Part shown: positions 12,895 to 27,374 of the stretch, one piece after another
Numbering within the stretch: position 1 is the first letter of the stretch
How the letters are laid out: each line of letters opens with the position of its first letter
DNA from: Setaria digitata
Lineage: Eukaryota; Nematoda; Chromadorea; Rhabditida; Setariidae
NCBI GenBank assembly: GCA_003640385.1
Contig: RCAB01000219.1
Location: 1-64,000 of the forward strand
DNA length: 64,000 nucleotides
Reading direction: 5' to 3'
Notes under the pieces: generated by a model
Databases searched by the model: none
What the model saw: the letters and a program-made list of their open reading frames with translations, nothing else
What the model was told of the DNA's origin: nothing
Made by a program: the position numbers and the translations under genes

Positions 12895-15800
12895 AAATTT
12901 TTACTTTGAAATTTTGTGATCTTAACCCATATGATCTTTCAACTCAGCATGAAGGGAATTCTAGTGGAAATCAAGGGACATTCGTCTTCCTTTTTTGCGG
13001 AGGAAAATCAAAAAAGAAGGGAAGATTAGAAGCTAAAGCCTGACCAGGGAAAGTTCAAAATTTGATAAAATTCATTCACAAGTAACTTCAGCTAGAATAA
13101 AAATTAGAAACGTCACATCTTGCTCCAAATTCTTCTTTTCTTTTGCTTTTTTTACTCATTTGCTTAACAAATAATAAATTAATTCAGGAAGTAGCAATTT
13201 TGCCATTTGTCATTAATTCTGTCTTATTAATTTATAATGAAATAATTCCTTTATTCCGCATAAAGTGATAAGAAAGGGAATTTTAGATCTTACAGGAAAA
13301 AAGAAAAAAGGAAAAATTTCCCAATGTATAATGTGACAAAGTTTGTTGAATCAAATTAAAACGTTTGATCTGTAGTAAAATAATAAAATAGGATTTTACC
13401 TGTAATAAAATAAGATGAAAATTTTATTTTATTTTTTCAAATAATAAAGTGTAAAATGAGTCAGTTCTTCCGTATAAATCAATGGGATGGAAATGTGAAT
13501 TATGAAAAAGGTTGTATCTGGTGGCAAAATGGTTCACAGTGAATATTTGACGAACAGAAATAAGATTAATACGAAATCTGTCTTTGTTCCAAACAAATCT
13601 TTTTTTCTATTACTAATCATAAACCAAACTTTGGCATCAAATTTCGAGGCATTATTAACAATAAATGGATTTTAAAATATTAAATTGATAGATATATAGT
13701 TGTTGACTTATTCATTTTCGGGAATTCGAATTTAAATGTTACGCTGAGAAAAATGCTGGCTGAATTTCAGGATGAGGGAATAGAGTGGTTGAGAGTTATT
13801 CGCAGTAAAGCATGTCAAAATTATTAAACTAATAATAAAAAACTGGCAACTAATTTAATCAAAATTAAATTTTTAGGTGAAAATTGAGAAAATATCTAAT
13901 TTGCTGTTCACAGAACAAATTACAAAATGCAGTAGAAAATGAGAGATGCAAATTTTTTTTTTTTAGAAAAAAAATCAGCTCAGGTCTTGGAAACGAAAAT
14001 TAAAACTGAGCCAATAGAAAAAAAAAAAAAAAAAATGAATCAAACACATTATTGAGAATTTATTTTCATTGTAAATGAGCAAAAAAAAAAAAAAAAGAAA
14101 AATCCAAGTAAGAAGTGGTCAAAATTTTGATTTAGAAGATTTTTATAAAAGTTATAGAACTGAAAAAGAAGGAGAAAAAGGAGAATAATATCATGCTTCT
14201 GCGAATAAATTATTCGTGATGAATGCGATTTTGGGGATTTATGATTTTAGAAGGCCATTAACCTCTTCACACCTAGTTAAGATCATTTGCTATTTATCAT
14301 TGAAGTATACAGGATTACTTACAAAGGTTAAAATTTTCTAATAAAGAAGGAAATGGTGATGATAAAATAGTTCCAATGAAAATTAAGTGGTAATGTGATT
14401 TCTTTCATTCTGTAAATTTTAAAAGAAGAGTAAAATTTGCCGCAAAATATAATTAATGACAGAAAGAATATGGAATTTTTTCTACATTATGTAAAGATAT
14501 CCTTAGTTACAGACATTTTTAGTTAACGATAAATAATTTGTTTTCAAATTTATTTACTGGATTATATTTTATTTTCCAAAAATTCCGCAGTTTTATCAAA
14601 AAAATTCTTTTTTCTCGAGTAAGCCAGAATTAACCTTCATTAACTTTCAGTATGTAACATTTATAAATTAAATATTGGACTCAAAATATACTGCTACTAC
14701 TGCTGCTAAAAATATTTAACTTTTTTTCTTTCTTTTTTTCTTATTCTTTTCAAAAGTAAACGCTGTAATGTGTACAAAGCAGGCGTCAACGTGTCGCATA
14801 TTATAAATGTCGCAAACTAATTTACCGTATTTCCGGCAAACCGTTTAATGAAAACTAGCAAAAAGGAAAATCATTTCATTTCTTTTATGTAGGAGAAAGA
14901 ATGGATTACCCATTTGAAAATATCGTAAAATTTTGATGTAATAACAAAAAAAGAAAAAAAGAAATGCATTCTTCGAAAGACATATTTCTTATATACTTTC
15001 AAATTTGTGCATTTTCCTTTTTCTAATTTTTATTTGATATTGTATAATAATAAAAATGCAATCTTTATGAGAATTATAGTAAGAAAATAAGTTAAAATAC
15101 TCATTTAAAGTCAGATTTTAGAAGAAATTTTTTTAATTCCATACAAATTAGATTACTAACGTCAACAGGAATAAAAAGCCATTCATTAAATTGTTTCAAA
15201 TAATAGTTATAAAAAAGAAATGTTTTCAGCAAATGAATGATTTCTGTTAACGTAAAATAACTCCCTTGTACGCAATGCAAAGTTTACAATCAGATATACG
15301 GAATAAAAAAATCGTAGAAATTTTTTTGTTTAAACGTTTTACTTTTGGTGGTGTAACTTTTCTTCTTCTTTCTGTATACATAAAATGTGTAACTTTTATT
15401 TGGATAAATCCAGGATATTTCTTCTCAAGTAAAGATTTAAAAATATATGCTGTATTGCGGAAAACAGAAAAGAAACTGGAAAATTTTGCACAGTTTTATA
15501 AGGAAATTAAGTAACCAGAAAGTGAAAATATAGTTTAATAAATATGCAAAAAGTATGCATTTAGAGTGTAATATAATTTAAGCAGCACATAAACAACCAA
15601 AGAAAAATTAAATCAGAAATAACAGAATTCGAAATTAAAACAACGAGTGTTTTTTCCTTTTTTTACGGAATTTTAAGCTAAAAATTCCAGAAAGTGGAAG
15701 TTGCTATTAGAATTAGATACTATGAAGTAAATACTTCAAGAATTTTAGACAACGAATTCGGAACAGAAAAAGAAAGGAAGAATATCGATTACACGTATTT

Positions 15801-16565
15801 TGAAATATGATTATCACCTTATAAAATATATTTATCATCATTATCTCATTATCATCTAGCGTTCTATGTCAGGATTCCAAAACTTTTGCACTGCTTTTCA
15901 TTTTCTTTTTGTTTTAGGCTCATTTGCGATTTGCCAACCCATTTTGGAAACTATGTTTAAATATTGAAAAATAGTAAGAAGATATGCATCAAGAATAAAT
16001 AGATATAAGAATATCTAAGGTTTAAAATGATATTTTTTTGAAACATGTCTAAATTTCCAGCAAATTCACCAAGTTTCAATATTTAATGTTAGGATTGAAA
16101 TGAAAATATTGCGCAACTTTCAATCTTTTCAATATAGAAGCAATATTTCTGTATTTTTATATCATTTCATTGCATAATGGTACGTAACCTGCCTAAAAAA
16201 ATAACTTAAATGTTACCATGCTCAGGTACGAACCGTCAGGATTCCATTGTGAATGTAATGCTTTAAAGCTAGTAATAACGATTAGTTGGATGGACAGTTG
16301 CATCGATTGTTTTTAAGTTTTGTCTTATTCTCGTAACAGTGAATGTGATGCCAAAACAATTACAGTAGTGAATTTATAAATATCTTTAAAAGTGAGCAGT
16401 ACTAAAGATTTTAACGATGAATGAGTTAATCAATTTAATAGTTAGTCAACTAAAATATGAATTTTCACCAGAAATTTACAATTCAGACTATTAAGCAGTA
16501 AGGATATAATTTTAACTAATTTAATTAATATAGGAATATAATTCTGACTAACTAACATAAATTAT
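12895..16565. other. Intergenic, no gene seen
   Basis: AT-rich DNA with A/T homopolymer runs. The longest frame (15266-15514, 82 residues) has no recognisable domain and no splice partners. It contains the 3' ends of the convergent MAM and fezf-1 genes. Confidence 0.6.
13096..13101 (+). terminator. Possible poly(A) signal for the MAM gene
   Basis: AATAAA lies about 200 bases after the stop codon. In such AT-rich DNA the hexamer is common, so this is tentative. Confidence 0.3.
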
Positions 16566-19499
16566 TCAATGATCATTTGTTGATGTAATTTGATGTAGCT
16601 TACGTATATGCTTCTTGAGATCGAAATTACGACAAAAGCCCCTGGCGCAAATTGGACAAACAAATGGTTTCTGTTCGCGGTGAGTATGCATATGAAATGT
16701 CAGATTGTATGTTTGATGAAAAGCCTTGTTACATACACTACATTTGAAGCGTTTTTCTCCGCTATGCGTCAATTTGTGATTTTTATAATTTCCATTTTGA
16801 TGAAATCCCTTGCCACATAGTTCACATATATATGGCTTATAACCTAAATCAAATTCCACATCAATTACAATTTAATAACATCAATTTTTTTCCACGTATC
16901 TATTAGATTTTCTTCTCTCTCGATCACAAAAATTTCAACCCTTCGATTTATATTTGTTTACAAAATCACTGCTATGGCTACTGTTATTTCAGTATGTGAA
17001 TTTAAGTAAAATTTATTATATGCCAAAGTTTACTATTCTTCTTTGATCAGCTAACTTTTATTTCAGTTTTCTTCGACCAGCTAACTGCCATTTCAATTTT
17101 AACTCAGTACAATTTGGATCTAATTTTTTAATGTAGTAATTTTTAATTGAGAAAGAAAATAAATGCAGAATAAATATTTAAGGTAGTGATTAAAATCAAA
17201 GCTCACCTAAATGAATACGAATATGAGTGTTGAGCGTTGATGAGCGATTAAAGCATTTGCCACAGGTGACACACTGAAAGCTTCTTAAATGGTCATATTT
17301 ATAATGAAAATGGTCACCTTTCCTCTTTTTCCTCTCTTCATCCTAATAATGCATTGATGAATTATCCTTGCCTATATTTATGATCCCTTGCTGTTTTATT
17401 TCTGTTTATATTTTGTATATTCTTAAGTAATTTATTGATCATTTTGAGGATAAATCTGTAAAATGGCCGATGAATTCTTGAAATTAAAAAGGAGTAAAAA
17501 AAAATTAAGGAATAAATCCTTACCGTATGAGGTTTTTGTTCTGTATGTATAATTTTATGACGACATAATGTTGATGCTTGTCGAAAAGCTTTACCGCATA
17601 CCTGTAATATTTACGATATTTTTGAAATTTACAGAACTCAATTTGATTCGGTACATGTTTGGAATTTAATCTGCAATTTTCCAAGTCCAAAGTAGCAATA
17701 TGGAATATAGAAATAAATTTATATATTATATTGCAACAATAAAATTAATTTCAGAAAGATTAGTTATTCTAGATAAGGATGGACTCAAAAATCCCAGGTT
17801 AGCACTAAATCCTAGCTACTGTTTAATGAAAGAAAGGTGGTATGCCAAAAGCAGTCTACGTTTACCGACTGAAGTTTACATCATAACAAAGTATTTACCA
17901 TTCACTTGCTAAAATATCAGCAGTTGCCGTTCTTTATCAGTTTTTAGCAACTATTTACATGGTTTGCACTTTCCTCAACCTTTTTCATTCAGTCTTCGGC
18001 ACTTGCCAGTGCTATTAACAAACCAATGAAGTGGAATGTTTAAATTTGCTAAATATTTAACATAAATTTAATTTTCTCCCAACCTTTTTTCAGGAATTTG
18101 TTAAAAATTTGATATCAGAAGATTATGGTTTCAAACAAATGCAAGGGTTTCAAGCATGAAAAATTTTCGTATCATTAAACTTTGCCATAAAGTAAAAAAA
18201 AAAAAAAAAAAAAGCAGAGAAATTAAAGGCTATAATCTTTGTAAGAAATGGAAAAAGGAAACAGAATAAAGAAAATTTCCTGTCATAATTTATCAGATAT
18301 CAGAACTTGGCAAACATTTTTTTTTTTTTTTTTTTGGATTTTTCAGTCTTATAGTGAAATTTTTTGGGAATACTGAATTAGTTAAATTAAGTCGGAACAA
18401 CTTGGACTAAACTTTGCTAACTTCAACTAATTTGATTTAGATTAGGCTGAAATGGATGAATAAAAATATCTTGACCAAATAGTACCGTTTTTGAGACAAC
18501 ATCAAAATTGCATTATCTAGAAAAGTTTAAAAGAAAAATTAAAAAATGACTTTGCAGAGGAATGGCCGAGCTCCAGTGTGCACTGGCATATGCCTTGTTA
18601 AATTGTAATGTGCATTAAAAACTTTGCCACATTCCGGGCATTCAAACGATTTACGTTTCTCGTCATTCCATGAGCCGCTCCAAAAGGAACTTGCTGATCC
18701 GGATGTCCAGACGTTATTTTGTCTTTTGTCTACCGCAAAATCTGAAATTACAGTGGTTTCGTGAACATTATAATTTTTTTTTAAATTTAAATTCTATAAG
18801 CTTTTACAACAAAATCCAATATGGAAAGACGTGGTAACCTTATCTAAACTGCAAAGCTTGAAATTTTTCCACAAAATTAAATCTAAAGTATTCAAAGTCA
18901 AGCTTTTTTTCGATTGCACAATTCTAATCAATTAATTGATTTGTAATAATATATTACGGAAGCAGCAAATATCTTCTTTACGAATACTATTTAAAAATCT
19001 TCATAAATGGAGTAAAATTAAAGAAATAATTTCAAAGATGCAGGAAAGTTAGTCTAAAGTACCAGTTATTATTCAGATTACATATTAGATGAAGATCAAG
19101 TATTGATAAACTCCATATTTCAGCCATTTTAAACATTTAATTTGGTCGATTTACTACTTAAAGTACCATTTATTGTCCTAAAAGAAAAACGAAAGAAAAA
19201 CGAAAAAAAGGAGCAAAAAAGTTAACTAATATATTTTATAAAATTGGAAATTATTTATGAAGCCTAAAACTCCTTCAATTGCTCAGTAATTAGGAAATAA
19301 CCCAGTATCTTAGTTATTTCAACCACATATCAAGAAATAATTAATAAATAACAAGTACCATATTGATCATCTAAGGGAGTTGTCTGAGATAATGTAGAAG
19401 AGTTACCTGGGATGAGGCAAAAGAGTTAGTTACCTGAGATGGTCTAAAAGAGTTACCTGAATTAAGGATAGCATCAATGGAAAATGGTAAAAAAGCCAT
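16566..19499 (-). CDS. fezf-1: FEZF-family C2H2 zinc-finger transcriptional repressor
   Basis: Five exons on the minus strand, 5' to 3': 19499-19457, 18741-18551, 17601-17524, 17273-17207, 16843-16566. They give 218 residues and phase is exact throughout. The first exon is only 43 nt and encodes an engrailed-homology-1 motif (FSIDAIL, residues 6-12), which in FEZF proteins recruits Groucho/TLE co-repressors. Six C2H2 fingers follow from about residue 49: [85 protein letters not shown] and [17 protein letters not shown]. Their order and linkers (RIHLGYKP, LTHSGEK) match vertebrate FEZF1/2. The role expected from the family is sequence-specific repression in neuronal fate. The protein is much shorter than vertebrate FEZF because the linker between EH1 and the fingers is short. 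The donor after exon 2 is GTCATT, atypical but phase-correct. Confidence 0.93.
19376..19460 (-). repeat. Tandem repeat carrying three copies of a 5' splice site
   Basis: On the minus strand the sequence after the EH1 exon repeats a unit of about 23-27 bases with the core CAGGTAACT three times, with a fourth decayed copy. The first copy is the donor used by exon 1 of fezf-1 (junction at 19457/19456). The others lie 23 and 50 bases further on. Use of either would leave exon 1 in phase 0 instead of phase 1 and would frameshift the zinc fingers. Confidence 0.8.
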
Positions 19500-21174
19500 C
19501 TTTCCACAGATATCTCTGAGGAATTTCAGTCGTTCAACCTTTAGATTTGAGGAATATTAACGTTGCAATGAAGAAGGATAGAAGTGTTATTTGATTTTCT
19601 GTTGATCTTAGGTGACAGCAGGCGGAGTCAAACTGATATTCTTTACACCAATCAAACATTGCCTTATATGACTCTATGCGTTATACCGTATACTCCTATC
19701 CTACAACATATATATATTATAGTTTTGAATCATCTTTTTTTGCCTTAATATTATTAAAATCTAAAACAAATATAAAGCTCCATAATACAGTAGGAGTGTT
19801 TTTTTATTCCATCATTTTTTTTTACCATTTTCTTATCACTACTGTTTTTTTTAATCATTTTTATATTCAATTTTTTTTTTTTCAAAATATTTTTCTCATT
19901 ATTTTGATCATTTCCGTTTCATTTTCCCACTTTTATTGATCATTATATTCTAATATCCAGAATAAGTGTTGCTGGTTAAGCAATGATATGCATAATGTAA
20001 CAATACTGAAATGATTCAAGCAAGATGACTGTTACTATATTAGTTGGTTAAAACGAAAAATTCAATAATTTACAAACACTATAAACAGATAGATAATTAT
20101 CAATCCAAAAGTATAGCATCAATAATATAAAAAAATATACCATGCATTCGATTGTATTTCAATTATTTTAATATCACTAATTTGATTCAAATCCACACAA
20201 AGAAAGGAAAAGGTTTTGAGATGTTCTTTTTTTTAATTGCATGACAATATTACGCTGTCGCTAATTAAATAATATATTTATAATATCCCACCTCTTCTCT
20301 TTCCACTCACTGTATTAGCCGTAGTGTAAGACGAAAAAAAATTATAAATTGAAGGGACAAAATTTGCAGTTTTCTTTTGCTTGAGAATCTTTTCAATCCT
20401 GCTTAAAAAATATAACTTAAAATCTATTTAATTCAGAACAAGCCTAATATTACCAAAATTGATCAAGAGAGGAAAAATTATTGGATGAACTAGTGAAATA
20501 AAGGCAGATTCTCTGACTGTTACTAATATTTTTTACTGTTTGTAATTTGGAAAGATGGATGATATTTTTCAAACTGTTGGAGTTTCATATTTGTTAATTG
20601 AATAATTAAAATACCCGAATATGAAATGTCGAATAACGACAGTGCAACCGGTTAGCAATATCAAAATTGAAAAAGAACTGACTTCTTTTTTCATTTTTGA
20701 GAAAGTCTAATTTTCTAAATTCCACCTGTCTTTTTGCAGACCGAATTAAGATATGAAAACGAGATTCAATAATTTAAGAGTTTATATCGAACTAGTTATG
20801 TTACTGGTTAAACGTCTAACAACTAGAGTTGAGTAAGATGAACTAACAGTTAATTAATTAACATGTGCACCAGACGGAAAATTTGGATGTTTCAACATTT
20901 ATAAAGTGCAGGTTAAGTATATGCACAACTATATCTGGTTGAAATCTAAAAGCTACGATATCAAAGCATCAATTTGGAGACAATATTATTTGAGGAAATC
21001 TAGTTTGTGGAAAGTTCGGAGAGATTGTTACCAAAATTTAATTGTTGGTACTATCATCTAAGCCTAACGAGACAGACGATGCATAAAATGAACTTAGATG
21101 TAGTAAACTATCCGGTAAATTCCTTCTATAATGCTACGACAGTGAGAGCAGTATCACATGCGAAAATGGTCTGA

Positions 21175-21240
21175 CTGATAAAAGAGGCTTTAAAATACAT
21201 ACTTGATAAAAGAGGCTTTAAAATACATACTTTTAAAATA
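21175..21240. repeat. Short tandem duplication
   Basis: A unit of about 28 bases, containing GATAAAAGAGGCTTTAAAA, occurs twice head to tail, followed by a partial third copy of its end (TTTTAAAATACATCC). No coding context. Confidence 0.85.
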
Positions 21241-21822
21241 CATCCTTGCCTTATCGGTCTGAACTGTGCACTGATCTCTAATTCTGGACTGCTTCATACG
21301 CTGCAGTACAATCACTACAGGATATCTCGAACTGAACTAAAGGTCCAGATCGTTAACCACCCTGTTTATTTTCGACAAGAAGTCACTTTAGTGATGGAAG
21401 AAAACTGAGAACCACTAGCTAAGATATAAAGTTCCTAAATAATCAGCTGTCTTCATTTGCCTCGGTATCTCCTACAATATAGCAGACGTCTCGCAGTCAA
21501 CAGTTACTCTAATCCTAGGTCACCTTATATTTACATTTAAATTCAAAAATCTTTACTTTCTGGAAACTTTGCATGTCCCGGCAAATGCAAAGTTCATTGT
21601 TCATTAAAAAAAAAAAGAGAAAAATGCATGGAATATTAACACTGATAAGGTACAAAGTCAACGTGATCAATCCAATGATTGTAAAAATGACAATAAAACA
21701 TGAGAATGGCAAATTAATCACAACTATAAAACAAAACAAAACATTTCAGATTTGCGTGTTTCGCTAAAATCAATTTAAACATGCGTTACTTCTCACCTTA
21801 TGCAACAGCTGACCAGTGCAAA

Positions 21823-22005
21823 TATTACAGACCTCAGCTACCTTATCCATTTTCTCAGTGGTGACAACCCACTTCACTAAATGCCACTTAAAAAATTAGT
21901 AACGTATATAAGGTAAATCACGCTCCTAACGGCATTTTTTCAAGTGGCATTTTGTGAGGTGAGTTGTCACCACTGAGAAAACGGACGAGGAAGGTAAAGT
22001 CTGTG
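21823..22005. mobile_element. Foldback (MITE-like) element
   Basis: Arms of 43 bases at 21847-21889 and 21942-21984 are reverse complements with four mismatches; both contain TTTTCTCAGTGGTGACAA or its complement. Weaker pairing extends outward to the ACAGAC / GTCTGT pair (about 21829 and 21997). The 52-base centre is unpaired. The element has no open frame, so it would be non-autonomous. No clear target-site duplication could be seen, so mobility is inferred from structure only. Confidence 0.6.
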
Positions 22006-22561
22006 ATATCACAGCCGAATGAACAACCAATAACATCATTCCCACTGCAGTACTGTTAAAATAAAACTGTTTAAAATAACTTTTTGCATCATTCGAAATC
22101 AAATCCGAAATTAAAATGAAATTGCATTCATAACAAGCAAAGCACTATATCCCAACATTAATAGTTGCTCTCAATAACCAGTGAGATAAAACGCAAAGCA
22201 CAGAAGCTTCAAAAATTTGAAATATCACAACGTAGGAATGAACATTAAGCTGAGCATAACGAATTTGCCAGAAAAGAATGGGGAAAAACTATAACGAAAA
22301 CATTTCAGAATGAAAGGTTACTGCGCATAAGTTTTTACAGCTGATGAACATCATGTAACAGAAATTTTAAGCCAGATTTTTAAAAGGAGTGCTCAGATTT
22401 GTAGCGATGACAAACTACACACTCGCGCTATTATTATAATTATTAGTAATATAATACAATAATACATGACTTACATAGAAATACAGCAAAATGGAAATTT
22501 CACGAACTATAACATGGATATGCCACAACAAATACGTTAGCTAATTGCATACCAACAAGAG

Positions 22562-24042
<1,481 letters not shown>

Positions 24043-26608
24043 TACTTAAGCGAAAAGAAATTGAAATGGGGAAGAATCTCTTGCTAGGTGTTACAATACG
24101 GTGGTTGCCACCACTGTACTGACGGCTTCGGTTCCTAGCAACGTTATACAAAGAAATTCAAAAATCATTCTCTGACAGTAATGACACAGGAAAACATTTC
24201 TTATAGAAATAGCGCAGATGATAAATCAATACCACTTTCAAGCAATTAATCGTCCAATGATTATTGTAACAAGGACGATGTGCGATTAGAAAACCTGAAA
24301 TCGCAAAACTTTTGTACGAAGTAAACCGGAAATTAGAAAAAAAATTGCAACAAGCATTATCCTCTACAAAAAACATGTCTCGAATTGCATAAATCATTTT
24401 CAGGAATTAATAAAACTAGGATCAATATAAAATGATGGGGGCTATGACAGATCGAAATACGAAAAACAATGAAACTCTGACACAAATCATAAAGATAATG
24501 CTATGTGAAATGCATAAATAGGTATTTTTAGATTAAAAGACTGGAATCTTTGACTACCAATGCATTCGCGATGAAGGCATATTCACTCTAAGGTAAGGAA
24601 GCCCAGAGAGTCGAGGAATTCATTAATATTACAGCTTACAATTACGATCCTAAAAAGCACTGTGGAGAGTGGAAGCTTAGAAATGAATATTAAATGTCCT
24701 TTATCTTGAATGAGCATAAATCAAAAATCCCATAAAGTATTTCATTCTTATGTTTGGAATTAATGAACTGTATGGGACAGCCGAGGGAAGGAAAAATAAC
24801 AATGGGGTGTACCTGAAAAAAAACGAAATTTTCAATGAAGTTAACTGTCACTTACTTGAAAGAACGGTTTGTGCAAAGAAATAACTCTCACCCTCTCTTT
24901 TATGCTCCCTTTTCCCCTTCCTCTTTAATTTGCTTTTGTCTTCTACACTGAAATGGAGCAAATTTCGAAATAAATACGCAAAAATCTCCATGATAGCCAA
25001 ATTACAGATACAATATTTATATTAGTAATACATGACGCAAAGTTTGAAATACTTAATATCATCCATATGGAATATGAATTAAAAGAAAAAAGAATCTCAT
25101 TTATTCCCTAATTTTTTGGTTATATTGAACGATTACTTTATATTACTTTAAGCTCGAGTCATATGAGAATATCCTCCAGCTAAATTACGATTTTATTGAT
25201 AGGCTAGCTTAACTACTATGATATCACACGGAACATGAACAACTCCTGTTTTGGAAAACACAAAATGACACAATAACATTCTGAAGGAAGGTACAACGGT
25301 TGCAAGAATGAATGCTAGTGGGCCACATTTCGCAAACCCATCAGATACCGCTATGCAATTCCAAAAATCAAAGCATTTTAAGATATTACTTTCTTATTTC
25401 TCGCCTTCTCTTCTAATTCATATCTGGAAATTCCAGTAATATTAAGCGAAAGTCTATGATTTCCTCGTTCCTACATAACTCAAACTGAAATTAATCATAT
25501 TTTCGTTTAGTATCTCAGTTCACGACTACCTCACTATTACTACAGAGAGCAAATTGAACAATACAGCTGCTTCTCAGTTAATCACAATGTGTCACTCAAC
25601 TAACTCTGCAGCCGAATTATCTAATATCTTAGTTAAGAAATGGATGAAAGAAAGAACACAGACCACTTTGGAATATTCATTCCTTTATTAGATGACGTAG
25701 CAACGAGCAAGCTATGCAACAAATCGATCGAATACCATTTAACTTCACTTGAAAACTGCATCACTCTCAATACTTAAATGTTTAGTTGAAATTAGGTCAA
25801 GCAATTAGTTACCCGGGGATTCGAACGACAAATTTAGAAAACCCTGTTGCCCTTTTTTTATCCAATCTTCAACATAACACGATCCTTTATTTTTTAGTGG
25901 AACTTGGAAATATAAACCCACCTCCATTACCAGGAATTACCTCCGGTAACTCCATCATCATATCCTAAATCTAGCATATAAGCAACACCCTCTCTTCAAT
26001 TTAGTTACTTTTTTTTCAGTGTGCAAATTTACTTATTTAATCTAGAGAAATATGTAGGAGTCGCCGAATATCCATGGAAAACATCCAGCCCATCTATATT
26101 ATTCCTATTCCGTATCAGGAAAGTAATTCCCGAAATGCAACCGTTGATACTGCCGGCTGGTTCGGTGTAAATATGCGATAAATTTTGATGATGTTGGGAC
26201 GGAGCGGTAGATTTTAGACGCTATCAAATGTATTAAAGATAGTGGCTCAAACTGTTGCATTAAGATTGATGTGGCACTGTTAAGAAATAGACGAAATTTG
26301 TCTTAAAAATGTAGGTCAGTAACGAAATGGGCACTTCATTAATATTTCCCGGCCTTTATAACTTTTAATTTCGATTAACTCCTATTACAACAATAACAAC
26401 GAACTTTAAGAGGAAATACTGAGATAATTACAAAGTAACAAAATAAACAACCTGAAATATATAATCTATGAGAACGTTTATAAGGGTAAAACCAGAGTAA
26501 TTCTTTAGTCAATGGAATTATGAAGTATATGAAAATAACAAGTGAAACAATAGTATAATCTTCAATCTCAAGTAACAAGGAATTCTATTTGCATCAGCTC
26601 TTTTTTTT

Positions 26609-26645
<37 letters not shown>

Positions 26646-27374
26646 TTGGACAAGGGATAAAATATTGAATGTTCCATATTTTTTATCCTTTCTCACAGAG
26701 AAAGCCTCACGGTATGTTGAATTATCCCCTTTTCAAAACATCACAGAATCTATCTCCATGATTTAAAATAATTTAGAACAATCCAGTACGAACATTTTTG
26801 CATCATCATGAAGAAAACTAATTTTGTAGCAGCGTAATATTACTGAACGTAAACAAAAAAAAAAACATTTTAAACAAGACGGCATTGGTTTACCATCAAA
26901 TCAGAATATAGAATAATTTAGTGGCTAAGAAATTAATTAGTTTTTGAATATAAGACATCACAGATACAAAATGATACACAATAATGATATCAAAATAAAA
27001 AAAATGATTCGAATATTCACAATCATGTCGTTTCGGAGTACAAGCATAAAATGATAACAACTTGTTTCAGAGGCGACCCATGCTGAAAACAAAGATCAAA
27101 TATCAGTCAGATCATCGAATACGGGAAATTGTTTTGCTCAAAAATGTGGTACACGTGCATTTCACAGTGTCATCCATCATCCGACAACAGACACGTAAAT
27201 CCAATTTTCAATATTTTAAACATTACAGTTTCCTGTCATACGTCTCTACATCTGCAAGGCTTATTCAATATAACATTGTATTCTTGCTCTCAAACATGCA
27301 CATACGTCAATTAATAGGAGAAATTTCTATCAAACAAATTCACAGAATGGGTGAGATTATCAAATGTACAAACT
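24043..27374. other. Intergenic between arf-6 start and myosin 3' end
   Basis: About 3.3 kb. No frame shows domains or phase-consistent exons. It should hold the arf-6 promoter (left) and the myosin 3' UTR (right). A T-rich run of about 45 bases lies at 26600-26640. On the minus strand, a strong acceptor near 27078 precedes a few codons and a stop and may serve as an alternative last myosin exon (see findings). Confidence 0.55.

Larger units (their letters stand above)
19500..22561. other. Intergenic between fezf-1 and arf-6, repeats only
   Basis: About 3 kb without a supported gene. It probably contains fezf-1 regulatory sequence (upstream of its minus-strand start) and the arf-6 3' UTR. 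Repeats at 21175-21232 and 21823-22005 are listed separately. The 87-residue frame at 19676 is low-complexity (F/Y/I) and is not supported. Confidence 0.6.

Noticed and set aside
15266..15514. 82-residue open frame in the MAM/fezf-1 gap
   Set aside because: It starts without a clear ATG context, has no domain and no splice partners; composition is that of AT-rich non-coding DNA.
25795..25835. tRNA-like TTCGAA loop on the minus strand (GTTCGAATCCCC)
   Set aside because: The five bases on each side do not pair as a T-stem and no anticodon or acceptor stem can be built around it.
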